Shown here: positions 6,777-16,176 of the stretch, piece after piece | How positions within the stretch are numbered: position 1 is the first letter of the stretch | Layout of the letters: every line of letters starts with the position of its first letter | Origin: Candidatus Neoruminococcus faecicola | Lineage (GTDB): Bacteria; Bacillota; Clostridia; Oscillospirales; Ruminococcaceae | Length of the DNA: 33,626 nucleotides | Reading direction: 5' to 3' | NCBI GenBank assembly: GCA_904398325.1 | Contig: CAJFPC010000026.1 | Coordinates: 1 to 33,626, forward strand | Program-made: the position numbers and the translations under genes | Notes under the pieces: model-generated | The model's database searches: none | The model's input: the letters and a program-made list of their open reading frames with translations, nothing else | Told to the model about the DNA's origin: nothing

Positions 6777-8039
6777 TCAGTATTTGCCGATATCCCGCCT
6801 GAAGTGCATTCCCTCAAAATGGATGTCCTCCACCGCGGCGTAGGCTTTCTCCAGGGCTTCCGGCAGGCTGCCGGCCGTGGCGGAAACGCCCAGCACCCGC
6901 CCGCCGGCGGTGTAAAAGCCATCCTCCCGCTGCTGGGTGCCCGCATGGTACACCACTGCGCCGGGGCACTGGCCGCCTGCATCCAGGCCGGAGATCTTTT
7001 TGCCCTTCTCATACTGGACAGGGTAGCCGCCGCTGGCCAAAATCACACAGGCGCTGGCGCCCGGCTTCCAGCCGACCGGCACCTGGTCCAGGCGCTCCTC
7101 CCGGATGGCCTGCATAATTTCCAGCAGGTCGCCATCCAGCAGAGGCAGCACCGCCTGGGCCTCCGGGTCGCCGAAACGGCAGTTATATTCAATCACATAG
7201 GGGCCCTTGGGGGTGAGCATCAGCCCGAAATACAGACAGCCCTTGAAGGGCCGGCCCTCCTCATTCATGGCGCGCATGGTGGGCAGGAAGATCCGCTCCA
7301 TGCACAGGTCCGCCATTTCTTTGGTGTAGTGGGGGTTGGGGGCAATGCAGCCCATGCCGCCGGTGTTGGGGCCGGTATTCCCTTCGCCCACCCGCTTGTG
7401 ATCCATCGAGGAAACCATGGGCAGAATGGTCTTGGAGTCTGTAAAGGCCAACACCGATACCTCCGGCCCGGTGAGGAATTCCTCCACCACCACCTGGTTG
7501 CCGCTGTCGCCGAAGATTTTATCCTTCATGATGCTGTCCAGCGCCGCGGCGGCTTCCTGCTCATTCTGGGCGATGATGACGCCCTTGCCCAGCGCCAGGC
7601 CATCCGCCTTGATGACCACGGGGTACTCTCCCCGCTGCCGGATGTAGGCCATCGCCTCCTGCTCCTGAGAAAAGGTCTCATACTGGGCGGTGGGGATGCC
7701 GTATTTTTTCATCAGACCCTTGGCAAAGACCTTGCTGCCCTCGATGGCGGCAGCCCGCCCGGTGGGGCCAAAGGCCGGAATGCCGGCCGCTTCCAGCGCG
7801 TCCACCATGCCCATGGCCAGAGGATCATCCGGGGCCACCACCACAAAATCGATGGCCTCCTGCTTGCAATACTCCACCATGCCTGTAATATCCGTAGCCT
7901 TTACAGGTGCGCAGACCGCATCGCAGGCGATGCCGCCGTTGCCGGGCGCACAGTAAAGCTGCGGGGCGGCCTTGCTCTCGCGGAGCTTTTTGATCAGGGC
8001 GTGTTCCCGCCCGCCGGAACCAACTACTAATACTTTCAT
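6777..8039 (-). CDS. purD: phosphoribosylamine-glycine ligase (GARS)
   Basis: Joins 5-phosphoribosylamine and glycine with ATP to give GAR, step 2 of de novo purine synthesis. The 420-residue ATP-grasp protein has the N-terminal MKVLVVGSGGREHALI nucleotide loop, VVVAPDDPLA, FGPT, VIKADGLALGKGV (ATP-grasp Lys), VVEEFL, EGNTGPNTGGMG, and CRFGDPEAQAVLP near 290. The ATG at 8039 is chosen because it gives the conserved N-terminus and has AAGGAG upstream; upstream in-frame sequence overlaps purH and is not GARS-like. It is the last gene of the operon, and its SD overlaps the purH stop codon. Confidence 0.97.
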   Translation of the reverse strand: MKVLVVGSGGREHALIKKLRESKAAPQLYCAPGNGGIACDAVCAPVKATDITGMVEYCKQEAIDFVVVAPDDPLAMGMVDALEAAGIPAFGPTGRAAAIEGSKVFAKGLMKKYGIPTAQYETFSQEQEAMAYIRQRGEYPVVIKADGLALGKGVIIAQNEQEAAAALDSIMKDKIFGDSGNQVVVEEFLTGPEVSVLAFTDSKTILPMVSSMDHKRVGEGNTGPNTGGMGCIAPNPHYTKEMADLCMERIFLPTMRAMNEEGRPFKGCLYFGLMLTPKGPYVIEYNCRFGDPEAQAVLPLLDGDLLEIMQAIREERLDQVPVGWKPGASACVILASGGYPVQYEKGKKISGLDAGGQCPGAVVYHAGTQQREDGFYTAGGRVLGVSATAGSLPEALEKAYAAVEDIHFEGMHFRRDIGKY

Positions 8040-8049
8040 GGCGTGCTCC

Positions 8050-9597
8050 TTAATGCTTGAAGTGGCGCATGCCGGTGAACACCATGGCGATGCCCGCCTC
8101 ATCAGCGGCCTTGATGCTGTCCTCATCGCGGATGGAGCCGCCCGGCTGAATGATGGCGGTGATGCCGTGCTCCTGCGCCAGCTTGACGCAGTCGTCAAAG
8201 GGGAAGAACGCATCCGAGGCCATCACGCTGCCCGCCGCCTTGTCGCCCGCATAGCGGATGGCAAGATCCAGGGCGGTGACCCGGTTGGTCTGCCCGGGGC
8301 CTACGCCGACGGTGGCAAAATCCTTGACCAGCACAATGGCGTTGGATTTGGTATGCTTGACGATCTTCATGCCGAATTTCATCTGCTCCAGCTCCTCGGC
8401 GGTGGGCTGGCGCTTGGTGACCACCCGCAGCTGGCTCTCGTCATAAAGCTCTGTATCCAGCTGCTGCACCAACAGGCCGCCGGCCACCTTTTTCATATCC
8501 AGGGTGCCGGGGGCGTTGGCCTGGGCCAGATGGGGCAGCTGCATCAGGCGGATATTTTTCTTTTTCTCCAAAATTTCCAGCGCTTCGCTGCTGAAGGAGG
8601 GGGCGATGATGATCTCCAAAAAGATCTTGGCCAGCTCCTCGGCGGTGGCCTTGTCCACCTCCTGGTTGAGGGCCACAATGCCGCCGAAAATGGAAACCGG
8701 GTCGCTCTCATAAGCGCGCAGATAGGCCTCGTGCAGCGTCTCGCCCAGGCCTACGCCGCAGGGGTTGGCATGCTTGACCGCCACCGCGCAGGGCTTCTCA
8801 TAGCCGAATTCCTTGATTACCTCCAGGGCGCCGTTGGCGTCGTTGATGTTGTTGTAGGAGAGCTCCTTGCCGTGCAGCTGCTGCGCGGCGCTGAGCACAT
8901 TATCCGCCGTGCCGATCTCTCGATAAAAAGCAGCCTTCTGATGCGGGTTCTCGCCATAGCGCATATCCTGCACCTTCTCGTAGGTGCAGGTGAAGGTTTC
9001 GGGCAGGGTGTCGGGGAAGATCTGCTTTCTCAGATAATTGCAGATCAGCGCGTCATAGCTGGCAGTGTGCTCAAACACCTTGAGGGCCAGCTCAAACTTG
9101 GTCCGGCGGGAGACCTCGCCCCCCTTGAGCTCCTCCAAAACGCGGCCATAATCGGCAGGATCCACCACCACGGCCACATCCTGCCAGTTTTTCGCCGCGG
9201 CGCGGATCATGGTCGGGCCGCCGATATCGATGTTCTCGATAGCCTCTTCCAGGGTGACGCCGGGCTTCAAAATGGTCTCCTTGAAGGGATACAGGTTGAT
9301 GGCTACCACGTCGATGGGGGTGACGCCCAGCTGCTCCAGCTGATCCATGTGTTCCTTGCGGCCGCGCATGGCCAGGATGCCGGCATGGATTTTGGGATGC
9401 AGGGTTTTGACCCGGCCGTCCAGGCACTCGGGGAAGCCGGTGACATCGGAGATGTTGATGACCTCCACCCCCGCCGCCGTCAGGGCTTTGCTGGTGCCTC
9501 CGGTGGAGACGATCTCAAACCCCGCCTCGATCAGGCCTTTGGCAAAATCCACCACCCCTGTTTTATCGGATACGCTGATAATTGCTCTTCTTTTCAT
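8050..9597 (-). CDS. purH: bifunctional AICAR transformylase / IMP cyclohydrolase
   Basis: Carries out the last two steps to IMP: formylation of AICAR with 10-formyl-THF and ring closure. It has 515 residues, the usual length. The N-terminal MGS-like cyclohydrolase domain (about 1-195) shows [39 protein letters not shown] and VVAINLYPF. The C-terminal transformylase domain has the catalytic Lys-His in [11 protein letters not shown] (about residue 275), SDAFFPFDD and [12 protein letters not shown]. The start has AGGGGG upstream. It is tightly packed in the purine operon between purN and purD. Confidence 0.98.
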   Translation of the reverse strand: MKRRAIISVSDKTGVVDFAKGLIEAGFEIVSTGGTSKALTAAGVEVINISDVTGFPECLDGRVKTLHPKIHAGILAMRGRKEHMDQLEQLGVTPIDVVAINLYPFKETILKPGVTLEEAIENIDIGGPTMIRAAAKNWQDVAVVVDPADYGRVLEELKGGEVSRRTKFELALKVFEHTASYDALICNYLRKQIFPDTLPETFTCTYEKVQDMRYGENPHQKAAFYREIGTADNVLSAAQQLHGKELSYNNINDANGALEVIKEFGYEKPCAVAVKHANPCGVGLGETLHEAYLRAYESDPVSIFGGIVALNQEVDKATAEELAKIFLEIIIAPSFSSEALEILEKKKNIRLMQLPHLAQANAPGTLDMKKVAGGLLVQQLDTELYDESQLRVVTKRQPTAEELEQMKFGMKIVKHTKSNAIVLVKDFATVGVGPGQTNRVTALDLAIRYAGDKAAGSVMASDAFFPFDDCVKLAQEHGITAIIQPGGSIRDEDSIKAADEAGIAMVFTGMRHFKH

Positions 9598-9622
9598 CTA
9601 AATTCCCCCTAAACAGAAAAGG

Positions 9623-10225
9623 TCACTTATCTTGTTCCAGTTTTTCGCAGCACATCTGCACCGCCCGGGGCAGGATGACCCACTCCGCCTGCTCCATCAC
9701 CCGGCGCTGCAGCACCTCGGGGGTGTCCCCCTCCTGCACCTCCACCGCCTTCTGCAGCAGGATGCGGCCGCCGTCGGTGATCTCGTTGACCAGATGCACC
9801 GTGGCGCCGGTCACCTTGACCCCATAGGCCAGTGCCGCCTCGTGGACCTTAAGCCCATAAAAGCCATCCCCGCAGAAGGAAGGGATCAGCGACGGATGGA
9901 TATTGATAATCCGGTCGCGGTAGGCGCTGATCACCGCTGGGGAAAGGATATTGAGATATCCGGCCAGCACCACCAGGCCGATTTGATACTGCGCCAGCCA
10001 GTCCAGCAGGGCGCGGTCAAATTCCTCCGGGGAGGCATAATCCTTTTTCGCAATCACCGCCGCGTCGATCCCGGCGGCCCTGGCGCGCTCCAGCGCATAG
10101 GCCCCCTGGCGGGAGGAGACGACCAGCCGGATGCGGCCGTCGCGGATAAGGCCGCTGTTCTGGCTGTCGATCAGCGCCTGCAAATTGGTCCCCGAGCCGG
10201 AGACCAGTACGGCGATATTCACCAT
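9623..10225 (-). CDS. purN: phosphoribosylglycinamide formyltransferase
   Basis: Transfers formyl from 10-formyl-THF to GAR (step 3 of purine synthesis). About 200 residues, the usual length. Signatures: IAVLVSGSGTNLQALID (phosphate loop), VVLAGYLNIL, NIHPSLIPSF (catalytic Asn and His), VTGATVHLVNEITDGGRIL (catalytic Asp in TDGG). The ATG at 10225 is chosen over a GTG nine bases upstream because AAGGGG is correctly spaced for it. It begins 12 bases after purM. Confidence 0.96.
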   Translation of the reverse strand: MVNIAVLVSGSGTNLQALIDSQNSGLIRDGRIRLVVSSRQGAYALERARAAGIDAAVIAKKDYASPEEFDRALLDWLAQYQIGLVVLAGYLNILSPAVISAYRDRIINIHPSLIPSFCGDGFYGLKVHEAALAYGVKVTGATVHLVNEITDGGRILLQKAVEVQEGDTPEVLQRRVMEQAEWVILPRAVQMCCEKLEQDK

Positions 10226-10237
10226 ACCAAACACCCC

Positions 10238-11278
10238 TTACCGAATTTCTACGCCCTTTTCGCCGGCTGCCACCCGGCCGATCACCCGGGCATCCTCCCC
10301 CTGCTCCTTCAGGATGGCAAGGATCCGGTCCGTGTCGGCGGCATCCGCCATCATGCACAGGCCGACGCCCATGTTGAAGGTGTTGAACATATCCCGCTCG
10401 GGGATATTGCCCTCCCGCTGGATCAGGCCGAAAATGGCCGGCGTCTGGACCGCGGCGCGGTCGATCACCGCCACCAGGCCCTCCGGCAGGGCGCGGGGGA
10501 TGTTCTCATAAAAGCCGCCGCCGGTGATGTGCGACAGGCTGTGCACGCCGCAGCCGGCGGCCAGAACCGCCAGCACCGGCTTGACATAGATGCGGGTGGG
10601 GCGCAGCAGCGCTTCGCCCAGGCTGCAGCCCAGCTCGTCATAATGACGGCCCAGATCTGCGTGCTCCACATCAAACACCTTGCGCACCAGCGAAAAACCA
10701 TTGGAATGCACACCGGAAGAGGCCAGCCCGATGATCACGTCGCCTTCCCTGACATTGGCGGGGTCGAGGATGCGGTCCCTGTCCACCACGCCGACGGCAA
10801 AGCCGGCGACGTCGTATTCCTCTTCACTGTAAAAGCCGGGCATCTCGGCCGTTTCACCGCCCACCAGGGCGCAGCCGCTCTGCACGCAGCCTTCCGCCAC
10901 GCCGCTGACAATCTCGGCCACCCGCTCGGGGATGTTTTTGCCCAGGGCGATATAATCGAGGAACACCAAAGGCTTGGCGCCGCAGCACACCACGTCGTTG
11001 ACGCACATGGCCACGCAGTCGATGCCGATGGTGTCGTGCTTATCCATCAAAAAGGCCAGTTTCAGCTTGGTGCCCACGCCGTCGGTGCCGGAAACCAGCA
11101 CCGGCTTCTGGATGCCGGTCAGATCCATCTCAAACAGGCCGCCGAAGCCGCCGATGGGGCTCATCACCCCCGGGATGGCGGTGCGGGCCACATGGCGCTT
11201 CATCAGTTCCACCGCACGGTAACCGGCGGTCACATCCACGCCGGCCGCCTTGTAGCTGTCGCTAAAACTCTTCTGCAT
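10238..11278 (-). CDS. purM: phosphoribosylformylglycinamidine cyclo-ligase (AIR synthetase)
   Basis: Closes the imidazole ring, turning FGAM into AIR with ATP (step 5). The 346 residues match the family. Signatures: GGFGGLFEMD, VSGTDGVGTKL, DCVAMCVNDVVCCGAKPLVFLDYIA, LVGGETAEMPGFY, LASSGVHSNGFSLVR, and HITGGGFYENIPR. It has a GAGGA ribosome site. It lies between purF and purN in the operon. Confidence 0.98.
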   Translation of the reverse strand: MQKSFSDSYKAAGVDVTAGYRAVELMKRHVARTAIPGVMSPIGGFGGLFEMDLTGIQKPVLVSGTDGVGTKLKLAFLMDKHDTIGIDCVAMCVNDVVCCGAKPLVFLDYIALGKNIPERVAEIVSGVAEGCVQSGCALVGGETAEMPGFYSEEEYDVAGFAVGVVDRDRILDPANVREGDVIIGLASSGVHSNGFSLVRKVFDVEHADLGRHYDELGCSLGEALLRPTRIYVKPVLAVLAAGCGVHSLSHITGGGFYENIPRALPEGLVAVIDRAAVQTPAIFGLIQREGNIPERDMFNTFNMGVGLCMMADAADTDRILAILKEQGEDARVIGRVAAGEKGVEIR

Positions 11279-11311
11279 AACATCCTCACTTCCCTGCGCC
11301 TGGCGCAGCTG

Positions 11312-12748
11312 TCACTTGTTTTCGCTGATCTTCATTTCGAATTTGTTCTTGGTGATTTTGCCCGGCACCTCAATGGGATATTGGCCGGTAAAGCACCCCA
11401 CGCAGAAGCCGCAGCTGGCTTCAGCGGCGATTTTCTGCACATTTTCCACACTGAGATAGCCCAGGGAATCCACCCCGATCTCCCGGGCAATTTCCTCCAC
11501 GGAATGCAGGCGGCAGGCGATCAGGTTCTCTTTGCTGTCCACATCGGTGCCAAAATAGCACTCGCTGATAAACGGCGGCGAAGAGATGCGCATATGCACC
11601 TCTTTGGCGCCGGCATCCCGCAGCAGCTTGATGATGCGCACGCAAGTGGTGCCCCGCACGATGGAGTCATCGATGAGCACAACCCGTTTATCCTTGACCG
11701 TCTCTTTGATCACATTGAGCTTGATGCGCACCGCACGTTCCCGTTCATCCTGGGTAGGCTGGATAAAGGTCCGCCCGATGTAGCGGTTTTTGATAAAGCC
11801 AACCCCATAAGGGATGCCGGACTGTTCCGCATAGCCCATGGCCGCATCCAGGCCGGAATCCGGCACGCCGATGACCACATCCGCCTCCACGGGATGCTCC
11901 ATCGCCAGGAATGCCCCGGCCCGCAGCCGTGCCCGGTGGACGCTTGCCCCGTCAATCACCGAATCCGGCCGGGCAAAATAGACATACTCAAACACGCACG
12001 CATGCCCCTTGGAGCCGCAGTGGCTCTCGATGCTGCGCAGACCGGTTTCATCTGCGATCACAATTTCGCCGGGGCGCACATCCCGCACCAGGGTGGCGCC
12101 GATGTTATCCAGCGCACAGCTCTCGGAGGCGAACACATACCCCGTCTTGGTTTTGCCGATGCACAGCGGACGGAAGCCATCCGGGTCGCGCACGGCGATG
12201 AGCTTTTTGGGGGAGGCGACCACCAGGGAATAAGCCCCCTTGATCACATCCATGGCGCGCTCTACCGCGCTCTCGATGCTGCCGGCGGCCAGGCGCTCCC
12301 GGGTGATGATGTAGGCGATCACCTCGGTGTCGTTGGTGGTGTGAAAGATGGCCCCGCCCTCCTCCAGCTCCTGGCGCAGTTTGTGGGCGTTGGTCAGGTT
12401 GCCGTTGTGGGCAAGGGCCATATTGCCCTTGCAGTGGCGGATGACCAGCGGCTGCGCATTAGACGCGCTGACGCCGCCGGTGGTGGAATAACGGGTGTGG
12501 CCCACGGCGATCTGGCCGTAGCCCATTTTTTCCAGAATATCCTTATCAAACACCTGGGAAACCAGCCCCACATCTTTGTGGCAGGTGAACACCCCGTCGT
12601 CGTTGACCGCGATACCGCAGCTTTCCTGGCCGCGGTGCTGCAGGGCGTACAGGCCGTAATAAGCCTCCCGCGCCACGTTGATCCGCTCGCTGGAATAGAT
12701 GCCGAATACGCCGCATTCTTCCTTCAGTTTATTCTGCACGCTCTTCAC
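11312..12748 (-). CDS. purF: amidophosphoribosyltransferase
   Basis: Committed step of purine synthesis: PRPP plus glutamine gives 5-phosphoribosylamine. The 478-residue precursor begins with GTG and has an 11-residue propeptide (ending KLKEE) ahead of CGVFG, so Cys12 becomes the N-terminal nucleophile of the glutaminase domain. Other motifs: ALQHRGQESCG, GHTRYSTTG, AHNGNLTN, and the PRPP-binding loop VVLIDDSIVRGTT (about residue 350). C-terminal cysteines (CRLHS; CGFCVGC) fit the Fe-S type known from Bacillus subtilis, which is oxygen-labile, as expected in an anaerobe. The GTG start has GAGGA overlapping the purC stop, so translation is probably coupled. Confidence 0.97.
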   Translation of the reverse strand: MKSVQNKLKEECGVFGIYSSERINVAREAYYGLYALQHRGQESCGIAVNDDGVFTCHKDVGLVSQVFDKDILEKMGYGQIAVGHTRYSTTGGVSASNAQPLVIRHCKGNMALAHNGNLTNAHKLRQELEEGGAIFHTTNDTEVIAYIITRERLAAGSIESAVERAMDVIKGAYSLVVASPKKLIAVRDPDGFRPLCIGKTKTGYVFASESCALDNIGATLVRDVRPGEIVIADETGLRSIESHCGSKGHACVFEYVYFARPDSVIDGASVHRARLRAGAFLAMEHPVEADVVIGVPDSGLDAAMGYAEQSGIPYGVGFIKNRYIGRTFIQPTQDERERAVRIKLNVIKETVKDKRVVLIDDSIVRGTTCVRIIKLLRDAGAKEVHMRISSPPFISECYFGTDVDSKENLIACRLHSVEEIAREIGVDSLGYLSVENVQKIAAEASCGFCVGCFTGQYPIEVPGKITKNKFEMKISENK

Positions 12749-12757
12749 TCCAATTCC

Positions 12758-13474
12758 TCAGTTGCCCATCATGCGCTTCATCACTTCCTGATAAGCGTCC
12801 TCCACATTGCCCAGATCCCGGCGGAAGCGGTCCTTATCCAGCTTCTCATGGGTGGTCATATCCCAGAAGCGGCAGGTATCCGGAGAAATCTCGTCGGCCA
12901 GGATGATGGTGCCGTCGGCGGTCTTGCCGAACTCCAGCTTGAAATCCACCAGGTCGATGTTCATGGTCGCCATATAGGCCTTGAGCAGCTCGTTGATCTT
13001 GAAAGCATAGCCGGCGATGGTGTCCAGATCCTCGCGGGTGGCAATTTCCATGGCCAGGGCATGGTAATCGTTGATCAGCGGGTCGCCCAGCTCGTCGTTC
13101 TTATAGGAATACTCCAGCACCACCTGGGGCAGCACCTTGCCTTCGGGGATGCCCAGCCGCTTGGACATGGAGCCGGCGGCGATATTGCGGATGATGACCT
13201 CCAGCGGGACGATGGTCACTTTTTTGACCACGGTCTCCCGGTCGGAGAGCTCCTCCACAAAATGGGTGGGGATGCCGGCCTTTTCCAGCATCTGCATCAG
13301 ATGGTTGGTCATCCGGTTGTTGATAATGCCCTTGTCGTGGATGGTGCCCTTCTTTAAGCCGTTGAAGGCGGTGGCGTCATCCTTGTAATCCACGATCAGG
13401 TAATCGGGATGATCGGTCTCGTACACTTTCTTCGCTTTGCCCTCATAGAGCTGCTTGCCCTTTTTGATTTCCAT
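12758..13474 (-). CDS. purC: SAICAR synthetase
   Basis: Joins CAIR with aspartate using ATP to make SAICAR. The 238 residues are the short bacterial form. Signatures: [12 protein letters not shown] at the N-terminus, [58 protein letters not shown] and [14 protein letters not shown]. Ribosome site AGGGGGT. It is the second gene of the operon, directly after purE. Confidence 0.98.
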   Translation of the reverse strand: MEIKKGKQLYEGKAKKVYETDHPDYLIVDYKDDATAFNGLKKGTIHDKGIINNRMTNHLMQMLEKAGIPTHFVEELSDRETVVKKVTIVPLEVIIRNIAAGSMSKRLGIPEGKVLPQVVLEYSYKNDELGDPLINDYHALAMEIATREDLDTIAGYAFKINELLKAYMATMNIDLVDFKLEFGKTADGTIILADEISPDTCRFWDMTTHEKLDKDRFRRDLGNVEDAYQEVMKRMMGN

Positions 13475-13538
13475 AGTCTGTTACCCCCTAAAAAAATTTT
13501 AAAGATCCATGATCCCGCGGCTATAAGGCCCCAGGGAA

Positions 13539-14039
13539 TCATAAGCTTTCCTGCAGTTTCCGGTCGGCCGCCACGACAGCCTCTTCCATCTGCACCTTCA
13601 TGGCGGCCAGCTTGTCCGCCAGGGCGTCATCCGCCACCGCCAGAATCTGTGCCGCCAGCAGCGCCGCATTGGCCGCCCCGTCGATGGCCACGGTGGCCAC
13701 CGGCACGCCCTTGGGCATCTGCACGGTGGAGAGCAGGGAATCCAGCCCGTCCATGGTGGAAGACTTGATGGGGATGCCGATCACCGGCAGTGTGGTGTGC
13801 GCTGCCAGCACGCCCGCCAGATGGGCCGCCTTGCCCGCCGCCGCAATGATGACGCCGAAGCCGTTCTCCCGGGCCTGGGCGGAAAACTCGCAGGCCTGAC
13901 GCGGGGTCCTGTGGGCGCTCATCACCCGCACCTCGCAGGGGATTTCCAGCTGCTTTAACTGCTCCACAGCGGCCTTCACCACGGCAAAATCGCTGTCGCT
14001 GCCCATGATGACCGCCACTTTTTTGCTTGTCTGTGCCAT
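13539..14039 (-). CDS. purE: N5-carboxyaminoimidazole ribonucleotide mutase
   Basis: Rearranges N5-CAIR (class I) or carboxylates AIR (class II) to give CAIR. The 166 residues show [21 protein letters not shown] (catalytic His), [16 protein letters not shown], and [11 protein letters not shown], which looks more like class I. No purK (N5-CAIR synthetase) is next to it; purK, purL, purQ, purS and purB must lie elsewhere if present. First gene of the operon. Its strong SD (AAGGAGG) directly follows the T-tract of a terminator, so readthrough of that terminator controls the operon. Confidence 0.96.
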   Translation of the reverse strand: MAQTSKKVAVIMGSDSDFAVVKAAVEQLKQLEIPCEVRVMSAHRTPRQACEFSAQARENGFGVIIAAAGKAAHLAGVLAAHTTLPVIGIPIKSSTMDGLDSLLSTVQMPKGVPVATVAIDGAANAALLAAQILAVADDALADKLAAMKVQMEEAVVAADRKLQESL

Positions 14040-14054
14040 AAGATGATCCTCCTT

Positions 14055-14088
14055 AAAAACAAAAACAGCCGCGTGCAGACGCAGCTGT
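14055..14088 (-). terminator. intrinsic terminator (attenuator) directly before purE
   Basis: Minus strand: a ten-pair stem (ACAGCTGCGT with ACGCGGCTGT, one G-U pair), loop CTGC, followed by TTTTTGTTTTT. The T-tract runs straight into AAGGAGG, the purE SD. All seven pur genes lie downstream. Confidence 0.88.
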
Positions 14089-14263
14089 ATTTGGTTATTT
14101 TAGCTTACACGAATCCCCAGGCAGGAAGAGAAAAATGACATTTCCTGTCTGAAAGCCAGGGTCATGCTGCCGAAAGCGCACACCGCCCCCTGCAGGCCTA
14201 TTCTGTTAAAGGAAACACCAGCCATCGCCGCGCACCCCTCCAACACGCTTTAGAAGAAAATAC
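14055..14263 (-). promoter_or_regulatory. ~210-nt structured leader of the purine operon (attenuator or small RNA)
   Basis: Between the promoter at 14270-14298 and purE lies about 210 nt of non-coding RNA ending in an intrinsic terminator. By eye it can form a hairpin with arms CAG-CAGGAA and TTCCTG-CTG (14117-14151, one mismatch). An alternative, longer fold pairs TGGTGTTTCCT with AGGAAATGTCA and encloses an AGGCC..AGGG/CCCTGGCTT stem. I looked for and did not find the guanine aptamer core, the ykkC/PRPP core or the ZTP (pfl) core. It could be an unrecognised purine-responsive riboswitch, a degenerate form of a known one, or a free-standing regulatory RNA such as 6S RNA followed by readthrough into purE. 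Confidence 0.5.
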
Positions 14264-14269
14264 AGTTCT

Positions 14270-14298
14270 ATTTTATATGAAAGGAAAGAAAAATGCAA
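14270..14298 (-). promoter_or_regulatory. promoter of the purine operon
   Basis: Minus strand: -35 TTGCAT (14293-14298), 17-bp spacer, -10 TAAAAT (14270-14275). Predicted start near 14263. Confidence 0.65.
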
Positions 14299-14418
14299 TC
14301 TGTTCCGGCAAAATTCATGGTTGCGGGCAAATTTTGGGAGGAGATGGCACGGTTTTTGTCGGAATTGACCACTTGCCGGCAGCGGAAAAGCCGCTTTTTT
14401 CGCCAGGCTGCGCAAACG

Positions 14419-15972
14419 CTAACGGCCGCCCCGCCGGAAAATGGAAATCAGCCACTTCTGATCCGCGGTGGAAAGGGTGTGGCTGGCCATCAAAACCAAC
14501 AGGTAGCCGCACAAAAACAGCAGAATCATCAGGCAGGCCTGCCCCGCAGCCCCCCAGGGCAGAAAAGCCCCCCTCTGCTGGAGCAGCCACACCGCCCAGG
14601 CCGCAGCCGCCGCGCACAGGCTGGGCCGGAACACCGTATCGAGAAAAAACACCCGGCATCCGGTCACCGCCAGCAGCCGGTGATAACTGAGCACAAAGTT
14701 GAGGCACTCGCTGAAGCACAGGATAAACAGATAGCCCGCCACCCCGCGCACCGGCAGCAGCGTATAGACCAGGATCACGCTCACCAGCGCGTCGATCACG
14801 TTGTAGCGCATGGAGCTGAGCTGCTCGTTGAGGCCTTTGAGGACACTATCCACTGCGTTATCCAGGTACATGATGGGGACAATCAGCGCAAACAGCTGCA
14901 GGTATTCCACCGCGCCGGGGTCCCTGCAGAAGGCAAGGCCGATCTCATCCGCAAAAACCAGCAGCGCCGCCGCCACCCCAATGGAAAAAATCAGCGTCAT
15001 CTGCAGCATTCTGCCGATCAGGTACTGGATGCGCACGCTGCGCGCCGGGTCGCCGCTGCGGGCATGGCATTCTGCCAATTCCGGCACCATCAGCCCGGTG
15101 AAGGAGTAGAGCAGCGAGGTGGGGAACAGCACCACCGGCAGCACCACTCCGTGAATCAGGCCAAAAGCGGTGAAGGCTGCGCTTTCCGTCATGCCCCAGG
15201 CCCGCAGGCGCAGCGGCACCAGCAGGTTCTTTAAGGTCATGAGCCCCGAGCGCAGATAGGTGCTCATCGCCACCGGCAGGGCGATATACAGCAGCTTGCC
15301 CATCAGCGCCGGCGCCGGCTGCCGGCAGGAAAACCGCCGCCGGTCCCGCAGATACAGCAGCCAGGAAACCAGGCAGGAGGCGGCCTCTGAGATAATGCTG
15401 CCCGCCGCCAGCGCCAGGCAGACGGACTGAAGGCTCTGGGAAAAAACCATGCTCAGCGCCGCCATGGTGAGGAATATTTTGAGGAGCTGCTCAAGAATCT
15501 GCACCGAGGCATTTTTATACACCCGGCGCACCGCGGTAAAATATCCGCTCAAGGCAGAAGAAACGGCGATCATCGGCAGCCCCGCCGCCATCACCCGCAG
15601 CGGGAAGGCCACCTCCGCCCGGCCCAGCCACCAGCGGGAAATGGGGCCGGCAAAGGCAAAGAGCAGCCCGCCGGCCGCCAGCCCAAAAGCCAGGCTGTAC
15701 CCCAGCGAGCAGACCATGGCCCGCCGGACACCCTGGGGCCTGGCGCGGCCGATTTCTTCCGCCACCAGGCGGGTAGCCGCCAGGTTGATGCCGGAGGCAG
15801 CCAGCGTAATGCCGAAGCCATAAACCGACATCATCAGCTGGAAGACGCCCATCATCTCGGCGCCGATGCGGTTGGTGATATACAGGCTGTACCAGACGCT
15901 GATGCCGTTCATCACCAGGGAGGTGGCGGTGAGGATGACGGCATTGAGAAGGAACTGCTGGATCTTGCGCAT
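14419..15972 (-). CDS. SpoVB/MurJ-like polysaccharide flippase (MOP superfamily)
   Basis: An integral membrane protein of 517 residues with about 12-14 membrane segments across its length. The N-terminus (MRKIQQFLLNAVILTATSLV, then ITNRIGAEMMGVFQLMMSVYGF) is typical of the stage V sporulation protein B / oligosaccharide flippase branch, which moves lipid-linked wall precursors across the membrane. The ATG at 15972 is chosen because it begins this conserved segment and has GAAAGGGG upstream; an ATG 99 bases upstream would add a charged extension lying in the structured leader. No sporulation-sigma promoter is recognised. The role could be spore cortex precursor export or another envelope polymer. 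No clear terminator is seen after it. Confidence 0.85.
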   Translation of the reverse strand: MRKIQQFLLNAVILTATSLVMNGISVWYSLYITNRIGAEMMGVFQLMMSVYGFGITLAASGINLAATRLVAEEIGRARPQGVRRAMVCSLGYSLAFGLAAGGLLFAFAGPISRWWLGRAEVAFPLRVMAAGLPMIAVSSALSGYFTAVRRVYKNASVQILEQLLKIFLTMAALSMVFSQSLQSVCLALAAGSIISEAASCLVSWLLYLRDRRRFSCRQPAPALMGKLLYIALPVAMSTYLRSGLMTLKNLLVPLRLRAWGMTESAAFTAFGLIHGVVLPVVLFPTSLLYSFTGLMVPELAECHARSGDPARSVRIQYLIGRMLQMTLIFSIGVAAALLVFADEIGLAFCRDPGAVEYLQLFALIVPIMYLDNAVDSVLKGLNEQLSSMRYNVIDALVSVILVYTLLPVRGVAGYLFILCFSECLNFVLSYHRLLAVTGCRVFFLDTVFRPSLCAAAAAWAVWLLQQRGAFLPWGAAGQACLMILLFLCGYLLVLMASHTLSTADQKWLISIFRRGGR

Positions 15973-16030
15973 GGACTGTCCCCTTTCTCTCTTCCTGTTT
16001 CTCACAGCCTCCGCCTCGGACCATCGCCGG

Positions 16031-16069
16031 GCCGGAGGCAGAGAGGGAAATTTTTTCCCTCTTTCCGGC
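16031..16069. other. long hairpin between spoVB-like gene and dapF
   Basis: Inner perfect stem AGAGGGAAA/TTTCCCTCT with loop TTT, extended after a small bulge by GCCGGA/TCCGGC. No T-tract follows on either strand, so it is probably not a terminator. It lies in the leader of the minus-strand flippase gene and just upstream of the putative dapF promoter. Confidence 0.5.
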
Positions 16070-16076
16070 AAAATCC

Positions 16077-16105
16077 TTTACAAAAAAGCAATTTTTCGTT
16101 AAACT
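16077..16105 (+). promoter_or_regulatory. possible promoter of dapF-dapL
   Basis: -35 TTTACA (16077-16082), 17-bp spacer, -10 TAAACT (16100-16105). An inverted repeat AGTGGGAA/TTCCCGCT (16125-16142, one G-T pair) follows between promoter and gene and could be an operator. The -10 box is weak. Confidence 0.4.
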
Positions 16106-16176
16106 GAAAGATAGCCTTTGATGGAGTGGGAAAATTCCCGCTTTCATCTATTCCTTTGAATTAGGGAGGGATCCTT

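Noticed and set aside
9632..13357. A 1241-codon open frame on the plus strand opposite the purine genes
   Set aside because: It lies antisense to purN, purM, purF and purC, which have clear motifs. It is His/Gly/Ala-rich and arises from the GC-rich codon use of the opposite strand.
14100..14263. Known riboswitch (guanine, PRPP/ykkC, ZTP) or T-box in the purE leader
   Set aside because: None of the conserved cores or a T-box antiterminator sequence could be found by eye. The leader is kept as an unassigned element.
14381..14400. Plus-strand hairpin AGCGG/CCGCT followed by TTTTTT
   Set aside because: The stem has only 5 pairs and no plus-strand gene precedes it. On the minus strand, where the flippase gene ends, it has no T-tract after the stem.
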